Shown here piece by piece: positions 21,360 through 35,430 of a DNA stretch of 64,000 nucleotides. Numbering within the stretch: position 1 is the first letter of the stretch; each line of letters begins with the position of its first letter. A program made the translations under genes and the position numbers. Source of the stretch: Monodelphis domestica (Eukaryota > Chordata > Mammalia > Didelphimorphia > Didelphidae); the NCBI RefSeq assembly GCF_027887165.1, contig NC_077228.1, forward strand, positions 426,411,535 to 426,475,534, written 5' to 3'. The notes under the pieces were generated by a model, which worked only from the letters and a program-made list of their open reading frames with translations, ran no database searches and was not told the DNA's origin.

Positions 21360-22335
21360 GCCACATTAAATTTTTTTCACAATTTTTACAAAACCAAACT
21401 ACACAGGCATTTTCACATACAAAGAAAAAAGAAGCCTGTACACAAATGAAATCACAAAGCTCCTATACATGTAGATCATTTTTTTTCATGTCTACATACT
21501 AAAGCCTGTTGACAAGTGTCCCCACTCCTCCCCAACCCTTCTGCATCACAGAAGGGGTAGTCCAGAGACTAATATGTACATATAAATGAAATCTTCTATG
21601 TTTCCTCTTTTTATTCCCTTTCTAGAGGTAACATTCACTATTTATTCTTCCATTATTAATTCTGTAGCTGTGTATAAAGTTTTCCTGGTTCTATTCTTTG
21701 CTCAGTTTTTTATCTCAGAGAGTTCTTTTCAAGTTTATTTTTTTATTAGTTTGCTCATCATTTTATGGTGCAGTAGTATTCCATCATGATTGTCTACCAC
21801 AATTTGTTTATCAAATCTTATTTGATGGACATCCCCTCAATTTCCCATTCTTTGTCACCACAAAGAGGGGTACTATAAACATTTTGGAACACATGCAATC
21901 TTTTTCTTTTTCCCAGATCTCTTTGGGAAACAGACCAGTAAATATCATTGTTGGATATAAGGGTATACCGAGTTGTATAATTCTCTGGATGTACCAAATC
22001 GCTCTCTAAAATGGTTGGATCAGTTCACAGTTCCACCAACAAATGGAATGAATATCCCCATTTTCCCACATTCCCTTCAACATTTGTCATTTGACCCTTC
22101 TGATATTTTAATCAGCCTGATGGGTAAGAGGTGATATCTCAAAGTTGTCTTGTTTTGCATTTCTTTATTTTGTAGTGATATAGAATATTTGTTCATATAT
22201 GGCTTTGATTTCTTCATCTGAATATTCTCTGTTCATATCTTTTGCCCATTTATCAGTTGGGGAATGGCACTTATTCTTATAAATTTGACAGACTTCTTTC
22301 TCTGTTTTACATATGGGATCTCTGAGAAGCTGTCT
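21360..22335 (-). repeat. L1 ORF2 C-terminal/3' fragment, antisense
   Basis: A long antisense match: GGTGCAGTAGTATTCCATCA, GACATCCCCTCAATTTCCCA, TTTGTCACCACAAAGAGGGG, AATGGTTGGATCAGTTCACA, CATTTGTCATTTGACCCTTC and GCCCATTTATCAGTTGGGGA. Frames at 21586-22009 are antisense noise. Confidence 0.8.
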
Positions 22336-24254
22336 ATAAAAATTACCCAGGTCTTCCAGACTCCAGGCAGGTCCAAGTATTCAATAAACTGAACTATCAA
22401 CTGCCTCCTATTTGTTTCCTTAATGCCAAGCAAAATGAATATTTTTGATGCATCAGTTGATAAGATAAGTTCTCTGCATTAGCTCTTCACTATCTCCTCT
22501 TATTTAACTTTATGATTTCTACTTTAATTATTTGAATTTCTCTTTAATTTCCATCCATATTTTTTCTTTAGTCTCTTATATTACCATTCTCAATCATTCT
22601 GAAAGTTCTTGGAGTTGTTCAATTATTTCCTGTAGTCTTGTGCTAATTGCCACAATACTCTTCCTTCCATAAGAAGTATTTTTTAAAATTTATTTCACTC
22701 TCTAATAATTATTGATTTTATTGGAGAAAAAATTTTGATTGCTTACTCATTTTTCTTTCAAGTTTCTCTGCTTGTTTTTTCTGTGTGTCCTTTCCTGTAA
22801 TGCTTTTTTCCCCCATCCTCCCTTGCTTATTGGTATTACTCTTTTATTCTATTTGACGCATTTATTGCTATTTTCAAATGCCAAATAAGAATTGAGGTTT
22901 AATACAACACAACAAAACAGCCACTTTGCCAAAACACTTTCTCTTCCTTTTTGTTCCAGAAAGCATTTGATAAGGCTCAGCATTGTCAGGCACTCTTTCC
23001 CACCCAAAGACAAAGATTTTCTTCTGTTGAGCCTACCAAGATGCAGAGAGGTCAAGAACTTCTATCTGCTGAAATGTCAGAGAGTCTGGTTGAATTGATC
23101 CTGGAGGAAGACTCCAAGAAGGAATGATGAACAGGGATAAAATTTCATGGCTCCTGAGCTGTGAGTCCTGGGGGAGAAGTAAAGAATCAATGGACATGGA
23201 TAACAGTGTGTACTGTACCTTTTTTTTTTTCCTGATAGGAATTATACCATGAACATCTGTTTCTTTTCTAATCTTTCTGTTGTTTTTGTTACTTTGTCAG
23301 AGTTTTTTTTTTAGTTAGAGATGGAAAACTGGAGTAGATACTATCATTTACTAAGCCATCTTTCCAAAAGTTCTCTTTCAAAGACTCAACAGGGACTTAG
23401 AGGCTGAACATGATTTATGCTTCTATATGCCACCTAAAATTTCTTCTAACACAATGGAACCTGTCCTGAATATTTAGTGTGCTAAGAATTTCCAGATACT
23501 GATGGATACATCCTATTATTTTCCTCCTTCACCTCCAAAAAAGTTGTAAAATATCACAAATTTCTAATTAATTCAATGCTTTGGCCTTCTAAATATTCAG
23601 AATATGTATAAATTATAAATTAATCTCCACCAAGGAATTCTTACTTTTTTTCAATTAAACTAAATGCTATTGATTAACTCTGAATGGGGAATAGTTGGTG
23701 CAAGGATTAAAAAAAGTTTTATGGTTCTATTTAGTTATTAATTACTCTCAGGGAATTAAAAGACTGATCAAGAATTTCTCCTGATGTTGGAAGTGATGAA
23801 TACATATTACTAGGAAACAAGTACAAAAGATGGGCTGTTAATGGGAATTTAGAGTTGGACTTGGAGCAGCTAGTAATATGTCAAAGATGAAGTGAAAGAC
23901 TCTTATATGGAATCTGAAAGCCTGTGAATCAATTATATGCTTCTGAGTGACCTTGGATTTAAATAATATGACTGTTGGATAAACAGTAAGGGTGAACCTC
24001 CATTTGTGGAAGTATAAGAAAAGAATTAGGATCATTGCATAAATTGGAGGCAGATTGAATACAAAGTCTAATGCCCATGCCACTGAGTATTTTCCTTCTG
24101 TCTTTGCACATATTCAGAATGGACACCATCCTCACTCCCCATTTTAGAATCTCAATTTTCCCTCAAAGTTTGGTTCATGTACAACCTTCTACATAAAATT
24201 TTTCCTTATTCTTCCCCTCACCTCTGAATGCTCCCCCAAAATTACCTTGTACTT
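22336..24254. other. no gene; partly possible antisense L1 5' region
   Basis: 22490-22850 is T-rich with TTTCTCTTTAATTTCCATCC and GAAAGTTCTTGGAGTTGTTC, which might be antisense L1 ORF1. The rest, including the frames at 22849-23098 and 23838-24083, shows nothing I recognise. Confidence 0.4.
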
Positions 24255-24490
24255 ACACATGCTGGGTAACATAGTGAATAGAGGGCCAGACTTTAAGAAA
24301 GATTCTTCTTTCTGAGTTCTAATCTGGGCTCAGATACTTACTGCCTGGGAGACCCTGGGAAAGTTCCTTAATTTCTGTAAAATGAGCTGAAAAAGGAAAT
24401 AGCAAACCACTTCCATATCTTTGCCAAGAAAATCCCGAATAGTGAATGGGACGCGATTGAAAAAACTGGACAATAACAAAAATAATTGTG
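24255..24490 (+). mobile_element. MAR1-type CORE-SINE
   Basis: CTGGGTAACATAGTGAATAG, GAGACCCTGGGAAAGTTCCT, AAATAGCAAACCACTTCCAT and TTTGCCAAGAAAATCCCGAA, ending near GGACAATAACAAAAATAA. Confidence 0.82.
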
Positions 24491-24764
24491 TGTATTTTCT
24501 TCCCTAATAGAATGTCAGTTTTTTTAAGGATGTTTTTGTCTTCATAATTTAATGACCTAGAACAATGCCTGGTGATGCATTCAGTAAAAGCTTGTTGATT
24601 TTGGTTTGAGAGGAAACTGATGAAAGATCCATCATAGATGCTGTATCAGAAGGGTAAATGTCTAAGTCCCTCATAGTTTTCACATGGGAAGAGAAAGCTG
24701 TTAATTCCAGAAGCAGAACTTGAAAGAGTTTGCATAAGTGGTTCCATGACAACTATCATCTGCA

Positions 24765-24998
24765 TAAAGTGTTGCGGTCACTCACTCATTTCAGTTGTGT
24801 CCAATTCTTCTTTGCATTTGAGGTTTTCTTGGCAAAGATACTAGAATGGTTTGCCCTTTCCTTCTTCATCTCATTTTACAGATGAAGAAACTGAGGCAAA
24901 AAGGATTAATTGCCCGAAGTCATACAACCAGTAAGTCTGAGGTAGGATTTGGATTTAGGTCTTCCTGACTCCTGGTGATATTCTATTCACTGTCCCAC
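24765..24998 (-). mobile_element. MAR1-type CORE-SINE, minus strand
   Basis: Reverse complement of the same family: TCAGTTGTGTCCAATTCTTC, GAGGTTTTCTTGGCAAAGAT, TTTTACAGATGAAGAAACTG, then the head near 24970-24995. With the copy at 24255 it forms an inverted pair about 270 bp apart. Confidence 0.82.
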
Positions 24999-26904
24999 AA
25001 TAATGGAAATATTAATGATTCAAAAAAAAAAAGAGGAGGTCTAAATCAATACGAGAAAAATATGTGGCCTGACATTTCAGAATGATTGAAAAACATGATC
25101 CAGATCATATTCAGTATCACTGTCAGCTTCATCAGCACCTTTTACTTATTATAACTAACATTAGGTATTAAGATGATAATTCCACCCACAATGAGATCCT
25201 AGATGGCAGCTACTTAGTCTACCCACACTAACATTGCTTTCTGAAATCTAAGTCGGCTGGGATGGACATGTTTGAGGGATTACTGAGTGTGTGATTTTGA
25301 AACAACTTCTTAAAAGGGAGCCAAATGTGTAATGAACATCAAAAAGGAGGTAGGACATAAAAAACTCTATCAGGATTTACTATTTTAAAAAAAAATTGAA
25401 ACACTGTAGCATAAATTTAGCTTCTAAAACAAGACAATGAACCAATTAATCTGACAAGTAGTCCTAAGAGACTAGATCTTTTATTTTGACCTCATATGAC
25501 ACATCAGAAATTCCCTAAAGAAAACCAACAACTCTGCTTGCTCCATGCTTTGTCAAGGAGATGGCCAATCATACACTACTCAGAAGATGTACCATGTACT
25601 TTGAGGAAAAAGTTGTGGGTCACAGCACCATTCATGTATGTGAGTAGTAATACTATTGATATCATTTCTAAAATGAAGGATAACAAAAAATCTTCCTAAG
25701 GAATAGCAAAATGTATTCACAGCTTATTTATACAGAAATTTAAGACAATATACCCAGGTAGGGAGAAGGGAAAAGGTGAGGAGTGGGGACAATAAATGCA
25801 AAGTCAAGCACTATTTTCTAAAATAAGATACTTGAGTTCAGAGATTTAGGAAACAAATTTGAAAATTTGAAAATAAAATTCTACTTTATTTTGAAATCTA
25901 ACATAATACTCCAATATATTAATTCCGACCTTGAAATTCAAATGTAACATTTGTTTGGGGAGCTATTCTTCCCCTTCCTCAATACTATTCTAACCTAAAG
26001 GCTATATCCCCAGCACAACTACTCCAGGTTCCTGTTCCTCAGGTTGTTACTCAGTCCCCTTGCAGTATCTCTCCTGTACAGATGACTCACATTGGCTTTA
26101 CTCCCATCTGCAGTTCAACATTCACAGAGCTAATTCCCTCCTGAATCCATAGTCAATTATTTTCTATGCTGCCCAAGGTCAGCTTCTTCATCAAAAAAAG
26201 AAGCACAGTTAACTTGTCAGTCCTCCAGCTCTCTAAGACTATAGCTTGAAGAATAGTTGATGATTTATATCAGGAGTCTCCTCACTTATGGGTCCACACA
26301 GAGCTAAAATCACAGATCTGCTTTTCTTTTTAAAGTCCATTAATTCATTAGATATTTAGCAAGAAACCTAACATGTACAATATCATAGCTAAATTCCTAA
26401 TTCTGATGCCTCGTCATGTAGTGAAAAGTGATCCCAAATTCCCTATGTCAACTGAACACAAGCTCTGGAAAAGTTCAATTACAGAAAACAAACCTTGGGT
26501 CTGACATCTGAGGATCAGCTTAGCTGAGTTCAGTGAGACCAGTCACCTGTTGTGTATCAGGTGATGATTTTTTTATTTTGCCATTCATCAAGCCATTTAC
26601 CATGGAATACTGTATCTATTTTAGAATTCAAACCAGTTATCTCACATATCTTTGATGTACTCAAGTAAGCAGGTGCCTCTCCATTTGCTATATACTAGTG
26701 ACACAAAAGATGAATAACACATAAATCCTTTTGTCAAGGAATTTAGTTACTAGAGTTTTTTAAGTGCCAAAAGGGTAGAGAAAAAAGAATTTAGTTTAAA
26801 AAATATTATCATAAACATAATCAGGAAGTGCTCATTATAATATAACATTGTACTAGGCATTGCTTGAAGATCATCAAGCCTTGTCAGTCACCCATCAATT
26901 ATTG
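24999..26904. other. no feature seen
   Basis: Unique-looking DNA. The open frame at 25496-25699 and its neighbours show no domain. Confidence 0.5.
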
Positions 26905-27170
26905 ATAATCAATCTAAAAGCATTGATTAAATATCTACTATATCCCAAGCACTGTACTGGGTATTGGGGATACAAAGATTAAAAATAAAACCTTCAAGAA
27001 TTTTATATTCTATTGGGGAAGACTAGATGAATGGGAATATATGGCTATATAAAATAAAAATAAATGCAACACAATGAAATAGATATGACAATCAAGAAGG
27101 GAGAGCACTAGCATTTGGAGGAACAGGAAAGATTTCATCTAAAAAGATGGTGTTTCTTGTAGAAAATGGA
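26905..27170 (+). repeat. ancient mammalian repeat (same family as 15680)
   Basis: CCCAAGCACTGTACTGGGTA, TTGGGGATACAAAGATTAAA, TTCAAGAATTTTATATTCTA, TTGGGGAAGACTAGATGAAT and AACAGGAAAGATTTCATC. Confidence 0.6.
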
Positions 27171-28340
27171 ACTTGCCAACCAAAATAGCAAACCAGGATT
27201 TGGACAAAAAAGGCCCTACAAATTAAATAAGCATAGAACAGACCCAAACATGATACACATTTGATATTTTTTATATATCTTTAATTCCTTTAGATAGAAA
27301 ATTGCAGAAAATTTTCAGACAGATTTGCATGGTAGAAGGAGTTTCCTCTCTCAGTTTCCTAGCACAGTGAAATCACAAAAATCAAAACCAAAAATTTCGA
27401 GTGATGCTTTTTCTGAGCATCATGATAACTTGAAGAAGTTTAAAATTCAGAATGAAGTATAAGAAGAGTATAAGGGAAAATAACAATCTCTCTTCTTAAA
27501 AAAATCAGAAAAAAACACCATTTAGAAGATGTAATATCTAGAGTTTTTTTAGAATGATAGAAGCTTGGAGAGTTTGAGTGTGGGAGTGAGAGAATTTGTG
27601 AAGTATAAGATACCCTGGAAAAGACCTGTAGATGGAAGTGGGATAATTGTATAAAAGGAAAATTGAGAATATTTGTCTAAGATAGGAATAGAGAAGAATG
27701 ACTAAGAAGGGCTTTAGGACACCATGGAAAAGGGAGTTTGAAGATTCTGATCTTGTAAGGCCATTGTAATGTATACTTATTATTGAAATATATGCTGTCA
27801 TTATTAGTAATTTTTAATCATTGATATTTTCATAACTAATAAACATATTTGAAATGATTAAATGTGTTTATACATAAAATGAATTTTGAATTATAATAGT
27901 TATTGTGTATTTTTCCCTGGTACAGTTTGAGTGCTGCTACTTCTATTGTTATATATTTCTAGATTTAAAGTATAATGACAATGTCCTCAAACTTGAATAT
28001 TTTAAGAATTAAAAATAAATTTCTATTTCAGGTGAGAAATAAGCAGCATGAGCAGATGAACTCCTAGCAACAAGGAAATTGTTTTCATGCAAATATATTT
28101 AGTCATTGAAAGAAAGAATACCAAAAACTATCCAAAACAAATTTTTTAACTACAATGTATTTCCCATTATCCCACAGAACTCTAGCATGATGACCACATC
28201 TGCAATTGTAACCAAATAATTTTTGTCAACAGTAGCAACTATGGTAATGTGCCTGATTTTGTGAAATGTAGTACATTATTTCAATGAACCTGTAATCTCT
28301 TTGTTGGGGGTACTCTTTCCAATAATACAAATAATTGCAA
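27171..28340. other. no feature seen
   Basis: AT-rich DNA. A G/A-rich section at 27540-27740 gives a minus-strand frame (27538-27801) with no recognisable content. Confidence 0.5.
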
Positions 28341-28344
28341 TATA

Positions 28345-28690
28345 GTGATTAGAGTACTGGCTCTGGAATCAAAAAGACCTAGGTTCAAATCCTGCCCATG
28401 ATGATTTCCACCTATATGATCTGAGACAAATCACTGGGTCTGTTTCTCATCTATAAAGTGACAGAATTTGGCTTAGATTCCATCTCTAAATTTATGAGAC
28501 TAGTAAATCTACACAATTTATAATATCATACTTATAGGAAATATGGAATAATGAACTGAAAGCTGACCTTGGAGCCAGGAATATTTGGGTTCAAGTCATG
28601 TCTGTGACAGAGTGGCTACATGATCCTTGGGCAAGCCATCAACTGTTACTCCTAGTGTTCCAAGCAACTCTAACTTGTCTTATAGTTAAA
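28345..28690 (+). repeat. two MIR-like SINE remnants in tandem
   Basis: The first runs about 28345-28500 (GACCTAGGTTCAAATCCTGC, then ATCTGAGACAAATCACTGGG). The second runs about 28545-28690 (TTGGGTTCAAGTCATGTCTG, TGATCCTTGGGCAAGCCATC). Confidence 0.65.
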
Positions 28691-28744
28691 GTTTTATGTA
28701 ACTATAAAAATACAAATTACAGAGAAAGTGCTAGCCTGTATTAG

Positions 28745-28975
28745 TAAAAGAAATGCCAGGCACTATGCTAAGTTCTTCATAAGTATTATCTCATTTCATC
28801 CACAGAACAATCCTGGACATAGCTGTTATTAGTATTTCTATTTTACGCTTGAGGAAGCTAAGGCAGACAAAGGTTAAGTGATTACCCAAAGTCACAGCCA
28901 GTGTCTGAGGCAAGATTTGAACTTGGGTGTTCTTGACTCCAGTTCTAGCATTCTGATCATTGTGCCACATCATCG
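28745..28975 (-). repeat. MIR-like SINE, minus strand
   Basis: CACTATGCTAAGTTCTTCAT, TTATCTCATTTCATCCACAG, TTGAGGAAGCTAAGGCAGAC, AAGTGATTACCCAAAGTCAC and AAGATTTGAACTTGGGTG. Confidence 0.75.
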
Positions 28976-30124
28976 GGAGCTCTCTGCACCATAATTAAAT
29001 CATGTCTGATCTAATTATACACAAAAAATACACATAAAGAAATATCTAGCATAAATGAAGAGTTGTGATTCAAGGATACCAACATTTTGAAAACAAATGA
29101 TGAATAGAAATTTTGGGACTGAATTAAGACAGTTTCTTTTTCAGGATCCATTTAATGTTATAAAAATATAGTTAATATTGATGTGGATAGAGAAATACCT
29201 TTATATATATATACATATATTTAACTATGTACCATGGAAAAATTCAATATCTCAAATCATTCATAGTACCAAAGAATTTTATAATTATTATTTAAGATGT
29301 TTTGAACAACAACAGAAAACTAAATTTAGCCCCATTCTCAGACAAATTTTATGGTCCCCTAAATTACAGTATTGAGATGCTTTATACAAGGAGTGAGATG
29401 TGATGCCTAGTGAACTGAGAAACTTTTGGGATGGAGAAGGAAGGCAGGAGAGAGAGAGAAGCATCAAGGAGAGAAGACACAAAATTTGAATGGTGAACAG
29501 GTTGGGGCTCTTGAAGTAGTCATGTGAGAAGCTAGCACTCCAACATATCTCTTCATTTCTAGCACCTCAAATGCAGAAGATATGAGATCATTCTTTCTTC
29601 TTTAGAGATGAGATTTAATTTCTCAAACTGGTCACAGAATGACTATGCCTTTGTTTTACTCTTTTGTATTCTGTTGTCTGTGCCATCATCATGGGGTATT
29701 TAACTAGTATTTTATTTTCTTACTTTCATAAATATGTACTTGAGATCTCTGATCATCTTTTGTGTTACAAGGATTTGGTGAGAGGAGAGTAAAAGCTAGC
29801 TGTTATCCTCCAGAGGTGGAGGAGGACTGCTTCCTCCCTAGAGCACTTAGTAATAGTGGTTTTTATACTGAACCCCAAAACAGAATAATACCCTAGGGAG
29901 CAAATATCAGATGTGGGATAGAGAAATTTAATTCCAAGACCGATAAGCATTTTGAAGATAGAAAGGTGAAGTTATAATGACCCAGCCATGGTTGACCTGA
30001 GGCTCAACACCTACGTATAACTCTAGGTTCCTTGACATATGAAATGAGACATTCTAGATCTAATTATATATTCCAGTTACATGCAGACCACCTGCTCCTT
30101 CAATTCATGATCCACCTGCTATAT
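28976..30124. other. no feature seen
   Basis: AT-rich DNA with short frames only; a TATATATATACATATATT stretch lies near 29203-29220. Confidence 0.5.
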
Positions 30125-30322
30125 GACCAATAAAATTTTTTTTTATAAAAACACTTTCTGTCTCAGTAATAACTCTAAGACAGAAAGACAAGGTCTAATC
30201 AAATGTGGCTAAGGAACTTGCCTAGGGTCACAGAGCTAGCAAGTGTCTGAGGCCAGATTTGAATCCCAGTTCTTCCAATTCTAGGCATGACTCTTTGTCT
30301 ACTGAGCCACCTAGATGCTCCT
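30125..30322 (-). mobile_element. SINE1-like CORE-SINE, minus strand
   Basis: The T-rich tail comes first, then TTTCTGTCTCAGTAATAACT, ACTTGCCTAGGGTCACAGAG, CTGAGGCCAGATTTGAATCC and the head ACTGAGCCACCTAGATGCTC. Confidence 0.8.
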
Positions 30323-31077
30323 TGTATGACAATTTTTTAAAAAAACGGATACACCCTTAGGAAGCATATTTTACCTGGTTTTCATCTTACCTGATATTAG
30401 TTATTGGGAAAGTACTTAACAAAGATTTCTGTTGTTATATCTTTGAAGGAATATTGTATGATTTTGTGATGAGGCATGTGAGGCAGACATCAAATTGAAG
30501 GAGATGCTTTCAAGACAATGTTTTGTTCTCTTGAACTTTGACAATGACATAGATAAGAAAAACACTGGATCTATGATTTCATAAGTAGAGGAACTCTGAG
30601 ATGAGAAAAATTCCTCTACAAATATACCTTGGAATCTCCTCTATAATTTAGTCTTGGAGAGTTTCCTAGAGTAATGGGAGATTAAGTGACTTGCTCCAAG
30701 TCAGACATTTGAAGTAATACTTGAGTCCAGGTATTGTGGACATTTAGGTCATCTCACTATTCATTCCACTATAATGCCTGTTTTTTAACTGTTTTTTTTT
30801 TAATTTCAGCAATAGGTAAAGTGGTATCTTAGAGTCACTATGGCATCGTGGATAGAGTTCTGGACTTAGAGTTAATAAGACCGCTTATTAGCTATGTGGC
30901 CATGGGGATTGTCTTCTCTAGAACTTATTTTTCTCCTTTATAAAATGAAAGGGTTACCCCAAATAAGAAACATCAAAATCAAAGAAAAACACTGGTTACT
31001 AAACTGTGTATAAGGATGGGTGGTGGTGCTACATATTGACAAGAAAGCCATATATTAACATTTATTTATGTCATGTT
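30323..31077. other. unique DNA with two MIR-like remnants
   Basis: About 30640-30780 (minus: GGGAGATTAAGTGACTTGCT) and 30825-30960 (plus: GCATCGTGGATAGAGTTCTG, GCTATGTGGCCATGGGG). Otherwise nothing seen. Confidence 0.5.
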
Positions 31078-32152
31078 TTATTTTTATTTATTTTATTATA
31101 TATTTTCCAGTCACTTTTTAATCTGATAAACCCCTCACTCAAGATGGTTGCCAGCTACAACATGCAGGTGTTTGATACTTTTGCTCTTGATGACTTTTAA
31201 GTGTTCACCTAGTTCCAAATCTATAATCATATGATTTTTTATTCATTATATTGCTTAGTCAATTGTGGGATTATAAAGATATGATCTGCTGTAGAAAGTT
31301 ATTAGCCAAAGCCTAAGGATCCTTTTTCATACCTCCATCTACATTTTCAGTGCCTGTATAGATTATTCTCATGAAAATTTTATGTCATGTTACCAAGTTT
31401 TAAGGAATTAGAAAATGATAAAATGCACATACCAGTAAAATTTTATTGAATATAATTGTTTTATTATTCCAAAGAAGTTCAGAATCTGATATTAGTATGA
31501 ATGCCAATTATTATTATATAGTTCCATGAGAAAAAAATTGATTTGAGCTATCAGGTTGAGTTCTATATGAACAGAAGCCTAATCTGTGTTTTCAAAATGA
31601 TGGATATAGTAGAATAATGAATCAATGCATGAAAAGTAATAATGAATAAGGAAAGTCCCCAATAAAAGCATAACATACTTTAATAGGTATGGAATTTATT
31701 TGGAAATTTAGGTAAAAAATTAAATTTAAAAATGCAATTTTAAGAAGTGTACTTCTTTGAGAAGTAGAATGCAATGATATTTTTGGGAAAGATAGCAAAA
31801 CTTTGAGTGAATAGTAAATTAAGACCAAGAGCAAAAAACTTGGCCAATTAAAATTTACAGAATATTTGATTCCGATGTTGCTTATAATTTTGATTTAGAG
31901 TATAATGTTGCTGACCATTGAACCCATTTTGAAAGTAAAATCTGCACTGAAAGTTTTCATATTCATATCAGCCATATAATGCTATAGCATGCAAATTTTT
32001 CTAATTAATTTAAAAGGAATAACCAAGTTAACCAAAGAAAATAAAAAAAACAAATACAAGAAAGAAATAGAAAAAGTTAGTGATTTATATTGTCATTGGG
32101 ATGATTGAAAAAGGCAGAAGAAGGGTAAGGGAGCCTGAGAAGCTTTAAAGGG
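31078..32152. other. AT-rich DNA with a small shared repeat
   Basis: TTTTATTTATTTTATTATAT followed by CAGTCACTTTTTAATCTG (31080-31125) resembles the segment at about 46455-46510, so it is likely part of an old repeat I cannot name. No gene seen. Confidence 0.4.
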
Positions 32153-32289
32153 TTTTCTTTCAGCTTTCCAGGGGTAGAGAAGAATATATCTGAATCTATA
32201 TCCATATCCACACATATATTCATATCTATATTTATATTATCGTCTAACATTTATCTACCAATCTCTACCTCTGGAAAGCTGAAAGAAAA
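32153..32289. repeat. inverted repeat with 28-bp arms
   Basis: The left arm 32153-32180 (starting TTTTCTTTCAGCTTTCCA) and the right arm 32262-32289 are reverse complements with one mismatch. They flank 81 bp of TATC/ATAT-rich DNA. No target duplication or known transposon end was recognised. Confidence 0.88.
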
Positions 32290-32535
32290 TTTGTTAATTT
32301 CTGCTAATTCTAGCTGATCTATATATAGATAGTTAAATAGATACAGAGATATGTGAATATATACATACATATTATTTATGTCCAGCAAAGAACTGTCATA
32401 TAATTGACCCACGTGCAAATACAAGCTTTTTTGCCCTGTTATTAAAAGGGATCTATGTGAGGGAATGCTCTTCCATTATTTTTATAGGGGTATCTTTGCA
32501 AATATAGATTTTTTCAATATGCATGGATAACAGTA

Positions 32536-33724
<1,189 letters not shown>

Positions 33725-34015
33725 AAAGGCAGCTTGGTGGTGAGGGGATAGAGTTCTAGGAATAAAGGGTTTCCAAGAGTTGGGAAGACCTGCATTCAAA
33801 TCCAGCCTCAGGCACTTAATAGCTGGGTAATTCTGGATAAGTAATTTAAATTTCTGCTTGTCACAGTTTCTTCAGCTCTCTTAGAGAATAATAATAATAA
33901 TAGCACCAATTTTCCCGAGTTGTAGTATCATATGAGACAACATTTATAGAGCTCTTAGCATAGAACCTGGCCCTATGTAAGCACTTATTATTAGCAGGTG
34001 CCTTATTATTATTAT
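33725..34015 (+). repeat. MIR/CORE-SINE
   Basis: GGCAGCTTGGTGGTGAGGGG, CATTCAAATCCAGCCTCAGG, then a MIR-type tail with an (AAT)n run (33886-33902) and GAGACAACATTTATAGAGCT plus CCCTATGTAAGCACTTATTA. Confidence 0.75.
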
Positions 34016-34189
34016 TATGACTAGTTGGCAGTATCTAGAGGTGTCTTCATTACACTGATATATTCTCAAAATGTTATATCTATCATTATCATTATCAAGA
34101 ACATGATCATCATCATTATAAATGGAATTCAAGCCAAAGTTTTCTGTCTCCAAAATTAAGGCTTTTCCCAAACTACCTCTGCCAACTAT

Positions 34190-35239
34190 TTGCAATGCAT
34201 TGTACTGGGTACTTTGGGGGAAATACAAGGATCAATAAGACATAGTCCTTGTACTCAATGAGTGTAGAGTCTAAGCTTTTTGAACACTAATTCAAATATT
34301 TAGATTAATTGACACATCCCAAATGAGAATTTCAGTTGCAGTGGTCAACATTTTAACATACAATTGGACAAATGAACAAAACTAATACTTTGATAGCTAT
34401 TTCTCATTTATTTCCTAAATTAAGTTCAATAGGTGTGAACAAGTCTAAGTTTATAGGAAGTAACAGCAGCAAAGAAAAGGAATACATAGCACTTATATGC
34501 ATGAATTTTATGTAGAATACTATTGGAATTCCACTAAAATCTAACTTGATATCTCATCATAGTATGGAGCTGATATTTTGAGGTTATGCCAGGGGAATGA
34601 AACCATTTGTAGGTGCTGCTAACTGGAGAAGTTTTAATGTACAGACTGAGGGATGGATTTCTATATGATATCAGAGGATAAACTTAGTTAAATTCAGAGC
34701 TTTCTCCCCAAGGTGCTGGATTGTAAGTTTGGATGTGGTGTAGTTGATAAAGTGGTAGATTTAGTTAGGAGCTCTTTTCAAATTTTGCTTCATACTTGCT
34801 ATAGCCCTGTATAGTAACTCTGTATCTGAACAAGTTAATTAAGCTATATTTATGTCTTCCTCTGTAAAATTGGTATAATGGTAAATCTATATCACAGCAT
34901 AGCATAAATGACAATTATAATTACCATGTTTTAAAGTTTTAAAACTACATTTGAGTCATTAAATTGTTTATTATGACATAGATTGATTGCATTTTTCACT
35001 GGAAAAGGAAATTATCTACTCAAAAGAAGTCTTTAAAATATTAAATCACATGCCCCTGACATATTATTTGAATACTTACTGTCAGATCTTTATGCTAATC
35101 TATTAGCAAGACAAAAGAAATTTTCTTATTGATTGATGATTAAATATGACTAACTTGAAATTCAATACAGACTCAAAAGTAACATAGCAAATATCATTCC
35201 ATAACACACAACACATCGAAAAAGACCCCATGAGAGGGA
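34190..35239. other. short ancient repeat, then unique DNA
   Basis: GCATTGTACTGGGTACTTTG at about 34198 belongs to the family seen at 15680. From 34270 on no feature was seen. Confidence 0.5.
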
Positions 35240-35430
35240 AACAATGTAATACAATAGACAGAGCACTGAAGCAGAAGTTGGGAGATACTTTTAAAATCTT
35301 AGCTTTAACATTCAGTAGATATCCAAATTTGGCAAATCATTTACCCTGTCTGGGCCACAATTTTCTCATCCATAAAAATGAGGGACTGGGGAATAAATGA
35401 TACTCAAAGTCCAATCCTCCAGTAAATTCT
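35240..35430 (+). repeat. MIR-like SINE remnant
   Basis: ATACAATAGACAGAGCACTG, TACCCTGTCTGGGCCACAAT, TTTCTCATCCATAAAAATGA. Confidence 0.6.
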
